Below, piece after piece: positions 6,668 to 13,931 of a stretch of DNA of 64,000 bases. Every line of letters begins with the position of its first letter. The stretch's first letter is position 1. Location: positions 1 through 64,000 of the forward strand of contig JAZRXG010000041.1 in NCBI GenBank assembly GCA_045600105.1, in the 5' to 3' direction. Both the position numbers and the translations under genes were made by a program. The notes below the pieces were generated by a model that worked only from the letters and a program-made list of their open reading frames with translations, made no database searches and had not been told where the DNA came from. Origin of the DNA: UBA1206 sp045600105. Lineage in GTDB: Bacteria; Bacillota; Clostridia; Oscillospirales; CAG-382.

Positions 6668-7687
6668 TCATCCGCGGTCGACGAATACGGGCTCTTCGCC
6701 TTCGTCGTCCTTTTTATTCTTCTTGTTTTCGTCTTCGACCGGCTTGATCATATATTTATATATCACTGGATAGCAGCAATACGTACCTATGAGATATATG
6801 AAAGCCACGGTGAAAATGAACACGATGAGAGCGCCCGCCATCGGGAACAGAAGCGCAAGATAAACGCTGATGAACACGGTGATCGCGATGAATATCAAAG
6901 CGCAGAAATTACGTTTGAAGCCGAGGATAGTGAAAATGGCGGCGTTCTTGATAAGCTTTTTCAGCTTGAGATTGAAATTGATGAGCATGAGATAAAGGTA
7001 CATTCTCGCGATAAAATAGAAGAACGCGAAAAATATCGAAAAATAGAAGCAGACGCTCATCAGGTATGAGGTGCGGTTGTAATAATAGAAGAGGATGGCG
7101 TTATAAAGCAGATATATGATGCCAACGTCGGCGATGCCGATTATAAGTCCCTGCTTCCAGTCGCGTTTGATGGCGTACCAGAAATCGTGCCATACCGAAA
7201 CGTAATCGCGTCTGACGATGCCTCTCGTAACGTAAGCCATTCCGATATTGGAAAGACCGAACGTAATGATGAGCGTAAACGAAGAATAGTAAAGTATCTT
7301 CGTCCAGATCGTCCACACCGAAAGAGTCGTGGTAGTACCGAATACGTTGAAAAGCGCCGACGCCTCATATCCGTTGGGATCGTATTTCAGAGCTCCGTAA
7401 AGCTGCTGATAAAGGCTTGACGCAGGAGCGGGTACCGCTCTGTCAAGGTTGCCGGAAGTCGCGAAAAGGACGAGGATAAGCGAAAAGTTGAGAAGGAAAA
7501 ACATCAGATTGAGTACGGTAACGTCACCGAAATGACGTTTTAGAAAGACAAAGAAATTAGCGAAATCGTATTTGCCGTTGAATGCCGCTTTTTCTTTGGT
7601 AAGTCCCGCGTTGTTTCGTGATTTGGACTGGGAAAACAGCGAAAAAAGTTTGCCTTCTTTGTTATTTGGAACAGTATTTTTAGACAT
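6668..7687 (-). CDS. YesL/DUF624-like membrane protein
   Basis: 339 residues. A polar N-terminus is followed by about six membrane segments and a charged Lys/Asp/Glu-rich tail. The segment TRGIVRRDYVSVWHDFWYAIKR (cytoplasmic loop, two thirds of the way through the first half) matches the hallmark loop of YesL/DUF624 proteins, which often sit beside carbohydrate ABC transporters but have no proven role. It ends with a strong terminator and starts 22 bp after the Xer recombinase gene, so it is probably read through from it. Confidence 0.7.
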   Translation of the reverse strand: MSKNTVPNNKEGKLFSLFSQSKSRNNAGLTKEKAAFNGKYDFANFFVFLKRHFGDVTVLNLMFFLLNFSLILVLFATSGNLDRAVPAPASSLYQQLYGALKYDPNGYEASALFNVFGTTTTLSVWTIWTKILYYSSFTLIITFGLSNIGMAYVTRGIVRRDYVSVWHDFWYAIKRDWKQGLIIGIADVGIIYLLYNAILFYYYNRTSYLMSVCFYFSIFFAFFYFIARMYLYLMLINFNLKLKKLIKNAAIFTILGFKRNFCALIFIAITVFISVYLALLFPMAGALIVFIFTVAFIYLIGTYCCYPVIYKYMIKPVEDENKKNKKDDEGEEPVFVDRG

Positions 7688-7708
7688 TTGGTGATCCTCA
7701 TTAAGTAA

Positions 7709-8614
7709 TCAAGCGCGTGGGTGGAATTTGATGTAACTTTTGCTGACTTTTTCCTTAAGGAACTGGGCGTATCGCTGCGTTGAAGAAATATCGCTGTGCC
7801 CTAGTATTTCCTGGATATCGTGTATATCGGCACCGTTCTGCAGCAAATGCGCCGCAAAAGAATGTCGGAGCGTGTGAGGAGTTATATCGGCTTTTATATC
7901 CGCTTTGGCGGCATAATACTTGATAAGCTTCCATACTCCCTGCCTTGTCATGCGTTCACCGTTGCAGTTGACGAACAGAGCGTTTTCGTTTTCTCCCGCA
8001 ACAAGCATCTTGCGTGAAACGAGAACGTAGTTCTGCAGGCTCTTAACTGCAAGCTTATAAAGCGGGATGAATCTTTGCTTATCGTCGTTTCCTACCTTAA
8101 GGAACGATATCTGAAGGTTGAGGTCGTCAACGTCAAGCGCGATAAGCTCGGATACCTTTATGCCGGTCGCGTAAAGAAGTTCAAGCATAGCCTTGTCCCT
8201 GATACCCTTTATATCCTTCAGATTCGGCTGGGCAAGCAGAAGCTCGATATCTTTTTGCGAAAGAATGTTCGTGTCGCGTTTTTCGGGCTTATCGTTATGT
8301 ATCTCCTTGGCGGGATTGGCGTTTACCACCCCATCGGCAAGAAGCCTGCAGAAAAAGCTGCGAAGCGCCGAAAGCGTCCTGCTCGACGATGAAACGGAAA
8401 GACCCGACTCATTCAGATATTCTTTGAAATCGGCTATCGTGTCGCTGTCAACGTCACAGATATCGTTTATATCGTGCTCGAACGCGTATTCGGCAAATTT
8501 TCCGAGATCGCGTTTGTACGCCTGAAGCGTATTTCGCGACGCAGAACCCGATTCTTCGATGTCGGCTATATATTCAGTTATCAGTTGTTTAACGTCATTC
8601 GTTCTGGTCGTCAT
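7709..8614 (-). CDS. XerC/XerD-like tyrosine recombinase with Lys at the first catalytic Arg
   Basis: 301 residues from ATG 8614 (GGAGG 5 nt upstream; the frame is open further, but without a ribosome site). N-terminal SAM-like core-binding domain (about 8-95), catalytic domain from about 115. His247-x-x-Arg250 (PHTLRHSF), His273 (LGHSDISST) and nucleophile Tyr282 are in place. The position of the first catalytic Arg reads ATGIKVSEL, with Lys153 instead of the usual Arg. Size and domain order are those of XerC/XerD, which resolve chromosome dimers at dif. A neighbouring SpoIIM-like gene recalls the spoIIM-xerD region of Bacillus. No mobile element surrounds it. Confidence 0.85.
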   Translation of the reverse strand: MTTRTNDVKQLITEYIADIEESGSASRNTLQAYKRDLGKFAEYAFEHDINDICDVDSDTIADFKEYLNESGLSVSSSSRTLSALRSFFCRLLADGVVNANPAKEIHNDKPEKRDTNILSQKDIELLLAQPNLKDIKGIRDKAMLELLYATGIKVSELIALDVDDLNLQISFLKVGNDDKQRFIPLYKLAVKSLQNYVLVSRKMLVAGENENALFVNCNGERMTRQGVWKLIKYYAAKADIKADITPHTLRHSFAAHLLQNGADIHDIQEILGHSDISSTQRYAQFLKEKVSKSYIKFHPRA

Positions 8615-8631
8615 TGAATCCTCCGCCGCTT

Positions 8632-9153
8632 TCAGAGAAGACCCGAAAGCAGCAATGTAGATAATAGGAAAATAATGGTCATACACGAGACCGAGATCAC
8701 GCTTCTCGCTTTGAAAATCTGTCTGACGCCGTATTTTGCTCTGTCATAACACAAATAAAGCTCCGTGAAATACACAACGGATATCATTATAATGATCGAA
8801 ATAAAGAAAGCGTCAAAAATTGATGAATGAGAAAAAATAAAAGCAAGAAACGTACAAACGCCGGAGAACATAAAAATGGATAAAACGGGAGAAAAGATCG
8901 TAAAGGACGATAAATAAGACGCAAGAGTCATTACGGGAAGCCATTTTTTAAAATAGCTTTCGTAAAGAAGCACTTTTTCCGGACTGCTTTTCATTCCGAG
9001 CGAATACCCGAAAAAGAAGAAAAATGCGAAAAAAAGCGAAAAGAAAAGGTACATACGTTTCCTGGACTCGAAGAAAGAACGCAAAGCAGCGTTTTTTCTC
9101 CTCTCCGGGGCGTATGGTACCAAAGAAAGCGCAGACTTGTCCGTTTCGTTCAT
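8632..9153 (-). CDS. Membrane protein, possibly SpoIIM-like
   Basis: 173 residues from the ATG at 9153, which has AAGGAGG 7 nt upstream; two earlier ATGs in frame are too close to or before the ribosome site. Charged N-terminus, then five hydrophobic segments (about 32-52, 72-90, 92-115, 118-137, 150-172). Length, five-helix topology and location directly upstream of a Xer gene suggest SpoIIM, which with SpoIID/P degrades peptidoglycan during engulfment. Sequence similarity is weak by eye, so the identity is only a suggestion. Confidence 0.5.
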   Translation of the reverse strand: MNETDKSALSLVPYAPERRKNAALRSFFESRKRMYLFFSLFFAFFFFFGYSLGMKSSPEKVLLYESYFKKWLPVMTLASYLSSFTIFSPVLSIFMFSGVCTFLAFIFSHSSIFDAFFISIIIMISVVYFTELYLCYDRAKYGVRQIFKARSVISVSCMTIIFLLSTLLLSGLL

Positions 9154-9198
9154 GAGCATACCTCCTTGAAATTCATTCAAGGATATGCGGCATCCCCG

Positions 9199-10032
9199 TC
9201 ATTCAGAACATAATTCTTTTGTTATTTCGTCGGCCCTTATCGAGCAGGCGTTCATCGCCTCTTTGATAATGCCTTCAAATTCACGCTTTTCGAAAACCTC
9301 TACCGACTTGGCGGTAGTACCGTTGGGAGAAATAACGTCTTTTATAAGTGTGTCGATGTCTTTGCCGGATCTTATCACCATCCTGCAGCTTCCCTCGATG
9401 GTTTTGAGAATAAGAGGAAGCGCGGATTCGGCGGGAATTCCGGATTCGACCGCGGCGTCAAGCATAGCCTTGATGAAAATGTAAACGTATGCGGGAGACG
9501 AGCCGTTGACGGCGATCACGTCGTTCATTTTTGATTCGTCAAGCTTTACTACTTCGGCTATATTTGAAATAATACGGCATATATACTGGAACTGCTGCTG
9601 AGTAACTTTTGCGTTGGATGCTATCGCTGCGGCGCCGCTGCCTACGAGCAAAGGCGTTGACGGCATCATTCGTATAACGGCGAAATCCCCCCCAAGGCAT
9701 TTACAGATGTAGTCCGTGGGGACGCCGGCACAGATACTTATGAAAACCTTGTTTCCGAGGTCCGCGCCAAGCGATCTTATCTCCGCACATATCTGTTTTA
9801 CGTCTCCGGGCTTCACGGCGATAAACACGTAATCCGCGTCGAGTATTTCTTTTATATCATCGGCTTTCCTCAGCTTCAGAGTGCCGAAATTATTATATTT
9901 GTCTTTGAATTTATCGAATATTATTATGTTACCTTGTTCGACGGAATTTGACGAGATAAGGCCCTTTACGATAGCCGATCCCATGTTTCCTACTCCGATA
10001 AATCCGATGACAGGGTTACCTTTATGTGTCAT
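9199..10032 (-). CDS. proC: Pyrroline-5-carboxylate reductase
   Basis: 277 residues, usual length. NADPH-binding Rossmann motif GFIGVGNMGSAI (about 9-20), the IRMMPSTPLLVGSGA segment (about 120-134) and the C-terminal dimerisation helices with VISPNGTTAKSVEVFE (about 234-249), all typical of ProC. It makes L-proline from pyrroline-5-carboxylate, the last step of proline synthesis. Ribosome site GGAGCAGG. It has its own promoter and no paired proA/proB here. Confidence 0.95.
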   Translation of the reverse strand: MTHKGNPVIGFIGVGNMGSAIVKGLISSNSVEQGNIIIFDKFKDKYNNFGTLKLRKADDIKEILDADYVFIAVKPGDVKQICAEIRSLGADLGNKVFISICAGVPTDYICKCLGGDFAVIRMMPSTPLLVGSGAAAIASNAKVTQQQFQYICRIISNIAEVVKLDESKMNDVIAVNGSSPAYVYIFIKAMLDAAVESGIPAESALPLILKTIEGSCRMVIRSGKDIDTLIKDVISPNGTTAKSVEVFEKREFEGIIKEAMNACSIRADEITKELCSE

Positions 10033-10064
10033 TTTCCTGCTCCATTCGAATTGGGTGTATTATT

Positions 10065-10093
10065 AATATATACCATTGGCGACGATTTTTCAA
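10065..10093 (-). promoter_or_regulatory. Promoter of proC
   Basis: On the minus strand TTGAAA (10088-10093) and TATATT (10065-10070) are separated by 17 bp, 33 bp before the proC ATG. Confidence 0.7.
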
Positions 10094-10312
10094 GTCATTT
10101 TTTGCAATTTCCAAAACATTGTACATTATCACCAATAATTATGTAAACATAATTATGTAAACCAATGCAACCAAACGATATTTGGTGTACGTCGAAAACG
10201 TCTTCAACAAGATATTGGAATCGAACTGTTTTTGAACGTGAAAACATTATGGTAAAAATGCCCAATGAATCAAGTCGTTTTATGTTGAATTTTATGCATG
10301 GCGAATGGGGAC
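10094..10312. other. AT-rich gene-free stretch, possible regulator remnant
   Basis: No intact gene. It holds a tandem AATTATGTAAAC repeat (10139-10162) and an imperfect CCAAAC/GTTTGG-like palindrome at about 10172-10186. A short + strand reading with RRKRLQQDIGIEL resembles the start of an XRE helix-turn-helix protein and then hits stops. Base composition is more AT-rich than the neighbours. I see nothing else. Confidence 0.3.
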
Positions 10313-10342
10313 AAAAAAAAGAGCGGGTTTCCCTGCTCTTTT
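10313..10342 (-). terminator. Terminator of the DUF362-CotH-cohesin operon
   Basis: Stem AGAGC-GGG with CCC-T-GCTCT (10320-10327 with 10331-10339, one bulge). On the minus strand it is followed by T8. It lies 15 bp past the cohesin gene stop. Confidence 0.85.
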
Positions 10343-10357
10343 GTTATGACGTTCGGT

Positions 10358-11044
10358 TTACTTTTTCTTCTTTTTTATTATCACGGCTATGGCGATTATC
10401 GCTCCTGCCGCGACGACAGCCGCCGCTATACAAATGATCGTGCCTCCGCTGCCGGATGATTCGGACTTGACCGAAAGTTCAAGAGAAGCGTTTTTGCCTC
10501 TTACGTTGCCGATAGCTCCTTCCGAGCTGACAACGGTGCAGTTCACACCGCTTTCTCCGTCAAACTCAACGGAAGTCTTTTCGGAAGACGCAATGCATCT
10601 GAATTTTACGTTAACATAGACCGATTCGTCTTTTACCAAAAGCGGCTGCAGATCATCGTTCTCGATGGGAGCGACGTATACTAATCTGATTTTTCCGGTC
10701 TGTTTGCCGTCGTCATCCTTGAACAGCTTTTCGAGCTTTTCCGTTCCGTCGTTCCAGTTTTCGGGGAGAGTCGGCTCGGCAAAAGTGCCGTCTGCTTTTT
10801 CGATGACCTCAAGCACTTTCGGATCGTATTTCAACGAAAATTCATAACCAATGAATCCCTCACCCTCTGCGAGGTCGATATTGGTAAGTGATATCTTGAT
10901 ATAGAACTCGTCACCGACGCCGAATGAATCGGAGCTCGTTTCGATCACCGCCGTGAACTTCTCTTCTCCCACGGCAGCTGCCGAAAATACAAGCAGGCAG
11001 AAAAGAACGGATAGCATCAAAGAAACACAAATAAATCTTTTCAT
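10358..11044 (-). CDS. Membrane-anchored cohesin-domain surface protein
   Basis: 228 residues. Signal peptide (about 1-24), one beta-rich cohesin-like domain (about 28-190) containing the typical GYEFSLKYDPKVLEV strand pair, a short Ser/Gly linker, then a membrane helix (about 203-222) and a Lys tail. Cohesins bind dockerins to build cellulosomes or cell-surface complexes. With a single cohesin directly anchored to the membrane, the protein could hold one dockerin-bearing partner at the surface. It is third in an operon after DUF362 and CotH genes, 12 bp after cotH. A dockerin-like protein is encoded at 45090-46754. Confidence 0.75.
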   Translation of the reverse strand: MKRFICVSLMLSVLFCLLVFSAAAVGEEKFTAVIETSSDSFGVGDEFYIKISLTNIDLAEGEGFIGYEFSLKYDPKVLEVIEKADGTFAEPTLPENWNDGTEKLEKLFKDDDGKQTGKIRLVYVAPIENDDLQPLLVKDESVYVNVKFRCIASSEKTSVEFDGESGVNCTVVSSEGAIGNVRGKNASLELSVKSESSGSGGTIICIAAAVVAAGAIIAIAVIIKKKKK

Positions 11045-11056
11045 ACAAGTATCTCC

Positions 11057-12580
11057 TTAATCAGTACATATTCTTTTTATATTTGAATCGAGCCAATCCT
11101 TGCGTATCGCCATATAGTCACGCAGTATCTTGAACTGCTCTTCCATCGTAGCCGCTTTGGCGACGTTGTCGGGGTTATCCCAGACATATATGCCGAGTAT
11201 CTTCCATCGCTTGAAATTTTCCTCGTACGCGTCCTTGTAATCCTTTTCGAACATATCGGCGTATTCATACAGCTTCGGTATGGTGTTTTCAGAAAAATTC
11301 GTCCAATGGTCGAGAAGCGTGCTTTCGAACAGATCGATCTCACAAAGCTCGTTCCACCACATCGAATGCTTTATCGCCCATCCGGTACCGGTGTAGTTGG
11401 CGGCAGCGAGATAGTTGCCGAACGCAAGGTCGAAGTCCCATATCGGACCTATGCAAAGCTTGCCGTCGGAATTCTTGTAGAAGAAGACCGAAAGGAACAT
11501 CGCGCAGTCGTTGTTGAGTGAAAACTCGTTCGTTATGAACCAGTCGGTGAAGCTTTCAACGTCGATATAATCGAATACCTTCGGATCTTTTGCCTTTATG
11601 AGCTTGTCAACTTTAAGGACGTAATCACGAATGTACTCGAACTGTTCGTGTGTTATTTCTTTGGGCTCCTTGATGCAGAAATACGCATTATCGACCATGA
11701 AGCAGTTTTTCCCTATCTCGTAGCCTTCTTCGTAATAACGCGCGTCGATCTCGAGGAAAAAACCGCATTCGGTTATATCGGTGTCTCCGATCTCGATTTT
11801 TCCATCCGCGACTTCAACGTGATGTCCGAGGTCGTAAAGCCCCCAATAATTGCCGTCGATGAACAAGCGGACCTGCTCCATATCGGGAACGTATGTCTGT
11901 CCGGGAAGCTCTTTGGCGATTATCGTGGCGAGATCCGTATGGATAAGCGACTTATCGCTGTAGTTTGCAAGCAGCACCCAGTTCTTGAAAGAACCCATAT
12001 CTCCGAATTCGACCGGATAGCCGAACTTGAGACGAAAAGGCTTCTTTTCAAATCCGGATGTAGAGTTGCCTCGTATCTTCATATTGACGCCCTGAACGTA
12101 TTCGCTGTTTTCTCCGTCCAGATACGTGACGTCCACGCGTATGTAATTCTCGCGGTCAAAGCCCTGCATCCTGTTGTTCTTGGTGATATAAACGCACGGG
12201 ATGAAGAACGAAGGCTTTTCGAGTTTCACCGTATACTCCGTTACGTTTCCGTTTTCGTCGCGTACGGCAAGCTTCTCGCCGTCGGCAAGAACAAACGTGA
12301 CTTTTGAGTTCACGTCCGATACGTACACGTCGGCGATCACTTCACAGCCGTATGCCTCATCGATGCCCAGACGGCATCCGATCTCTTTTTTATCCTCGTC
12401 AATGTCGAAAAGCAGGCTTTTCGGCAGAAACCGGTTATCGGTCTTCAGCACGTTGATCCTCTCGATGACGGGGCCGACGCCTTCGGTCGATCCGCCGCTA
12501 TCCCCGGCGTATACCGCAAAACCGACTGCAAGTATCGCCGCGAGGATCATTGTTATAATTAAAATCGTTTTTCTTTTCAT
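11057..12580 (-). CDS. CotH-family protein kinase, exported
   Basis: 507 residues. N-terminal membrane or signal segment (about 5-24), a short beta domain, then the CotH kinase domain: MKIRGNSTSGFEKKPFRLKFG (about 165-185), KNWVLLANYSDKSLIHTDLA, RLFIDGNYWGLYDLGHHVE and the metal-binding GPIWDFDLAFGNY (near 390). CotH of Bacillus phosphorylates spore-coat proteins; many clostridial homologues are extracellular and found beside surface or cellulosomal genes. Its start overlaps the end of the DUF362 gene by 4 bp, so translation is coupled. The substrate is unknown; the adjacent cohesin protein is a candidate partner by position. Confidence 0.88.
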   Translation of the reverse strand: MKRKTILIITMILAAILAVGFAVYAGDSGGSTEGVGPVIERINVLKTDNRFLPKSLLFDIDEDKKEIGCRLGIDEAYGCEVIADVYVSDVNSKVTFVLADGEKLAVRDENGNVTEYTVKLEKPSFFIPCVYITKNNRMQGFDRENYIRVDVTYLDGENSEYVQGVNMKIRGNSTSGFEKKPFRLKFGYPVEFGDMGSFKNWVLLANYSDKSLIHTDLATIIAKELPGQTYVPDMEQVRLFIDGNYWGLYDLGHHVEVADGKIEIGDTDITECGFFLEIDARYYEEGYEIGKNCFMVDNAYFCIKEPKEITHEQFEYIRDYVLKVDKLIKAKDPKVFDYIDVESFTDWFITNEFSLNNDCAMFLSVFFYKNSDGKLCIGPIWDFDLAFGNYLAAANYTGTGWAIKHSMWWNELCEIDLFESTLLDHWTNFSENTIPKLYEYADMFEKDYKDAYEENFKRWKILGIYVWDNPDNVAKAATMEEQFKILRDYMAIRKDWLDSNIKRICTD

Positions 12581-13683
12581 AAAGCTTTGCGTAAAACGTA
12601 TTCCATATTTCCGAGTCCGATCTTTTCGGCGTGTTCAAGTCCGACCTTCCAGTCGGTATCGGGAGAAACGTCCTTGAAATGATCTCCATGGCATTTCTCC
12701 GCTTTGTCAAGCAGACTTCCCTTTACGGGAGACTGAGCGTTGACGGCGTCGGCGCACGCTTTGTCAAGCGCTACGGGGTCGAACGACGCGAACATTCCGA
12801 CGTCGGGAACGATGGGAATGTCGTTGAGCGAATAGCAGTCGCAGTACGGTGAAACGTCGCAGACGAGCGATATGTGGAACGAGGGACGGCCGTCGACCAC
12901 CGCTTTGGTGTATTCGGCGATCTTTCTGTTAAGCACATCGTTTCTCGTGTCGTCGCCGGCGCTTACGGCGTCGTGGTTGCACGAACCGATGCATCTTCCG
13001 CAGCCGACGCAGATATCGTGATTGATGTGCGCTTTGTTGTCGATGAATTCTATCGCGTTATGAGCGCATCCGCGCAGACACAAACGGCAGCCTACGCAGC
13101 GTTCGGTATGCACGACGGGCTTGCCGTCGCTGTGCATTTCCATTTTGCCGCCTCTCGAACCGCAGCCCATACCGATATTTTTGAGAGTACCGCCGAAGCC
13201 GGTGGATTCGTGACCCTTGAAATGCGTTAGGGATATGAAGATATCCGCGTCCATGACCGCTCTGCCGATCTTGGCTTCTTTGACGTATTCGCCGCCTTCA
13301 ACCGGCACGGCTACGTCGTCGGTGCCTTTGAGACCGTCGCCTATGAGAACGTGTACACCCGTACCGAACGGGTTGAAGCCGTTTGTATAAGCGGAATCGA
13401 GATGCTCAAGCGCGTTCTTGCGTCTTCCGGGATAAAGCGTGTTGCAGTCAACGAGATACGGCTTTCCGCCGAGCTCTTTGATGTAGTCGCAAACTGCTTT
13501 CGCGTAATTGGGACGAAGATAAGCGATGTTGCCCGGTTCACCGAAATGCATCTTCACCGCTGCAAAGCGGTTGTTGAAGTCTATTTTATCCATTCCCGCC
13601 GCTTTGAGGAGTCTTTTGAGCTTTTCGGGAAGATTGATATGATGCGCTGAAAAATCGGTATAGAATACTTCGGAAGGAGCCAT
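12577..13683 (-). CDS. DUF362 protein with two [4Fe-4S] ferredoxin motifs
   Basis: 368 residues, cytoplasmic. DUF362 core (about 1-180) with THFKGHESTGFGGTLKNIGMGCGSRGGK, followed by two CxxCxxCxxxC clusters (Cys196/199/202/206 and Cys225/228/231/235), then a return to DUF362 sequence (IVPDVGMFASFDPVALDKACADAVN, about 288-312). Such proteins are common in anaerobes and are thought to carry electrons, but no reaction is proved. It is first in the operon with cotH and the cohesin gene. What a redox protein does beside a kinase and an adhesion module is unclear. Confidence 0.88.
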   Translation of the reverse strand: MAPSEVFYTDFSAHHINLPEKLKRLLKAAGMDKIDFNNRFAAVKMHFGEPGNIAYLRPNYAKAVCDYIKELGGKPYLVDCNTLYPGRRKNALEHLDSAYTNGFNPFGTGVHVLIGDGLKGTDDVAVPVEGGEYVKEAKIGRAVMDADIFISLTHFKGHESTGFGGTLKNIGMGCGSRGGKMEMHSDGKPVVHTERCVGCRLCLRGCAHNAIEFIDNKAHINHDICVGCGRCIGSCNHDAVSAGDDTRNDVLNRKIAEYTKAVVDGRPSFHISLVCDVSPYCDCYSLNDIPIVPDVGMFASFDPVALDKACADAVNAQSPVKGSLLDKAEKCHGDHFKDVSPDTDWKVGLEHAEKIGLGNMEYVLRKAL

Positions 13684-13719
13684 TGTGAATTCCGCCTTTC
13701 ATACATATTTATTTAAGTT

Positions 13720-13748
13720 ATAATAACATATCAGATATGACTTGTCAA
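13720..13748 (-). promoter_or_regulatory. Promoter of the DUF362-CotH-cohesin operon
   Basis: Minus-strand TTGACA (13743-13748) and TATTAT (13720-13725) with a 17-bp spacer, 36 bp upstream of the DUF362 ATG. The region 13684-13931 is a divergent promoter region. It also holds a GGAAGGC/GCCTTCC inverted repeat at about 13782-13817. Confidence 0.75.
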
Positions 13749-13870
13749 GATTTTTCGTGTGGTTGCGGCTTCTTAAAAAAGACGGAAGGCATCCGATTCC
13801 GGCATCGACGCCTTCCCTGCTTTCTGCGTTTTATTTCTTTCTGCGTTTGATCATCATTATCAATATGGCA

Positions 13871-13899
13871 TTGACATTCTTTTCGGCTTATGGTATATT
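13871..13899 (+). promoter_or_regulatory. Promoter of the 13932 gene
   Basis: TTGACA (13871-13876), 17-bp spacer, TATATT (13894-13899). The start codon follows 32 bp later, with a GAGGT ribosome site. Confidence 0.8.
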
Positions 13900-13931
13900 T
13901 TTTTTGAAATATCAATATCGTGAGGTAAGAT

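Noticed and set aside
7709..8614. A second integrated element around the Xer-like recombinase
   Set aside because: No flanking direct repeats or foreign cargo are seen. The protein has the length and domain layout of housekeeping Xer proteins.
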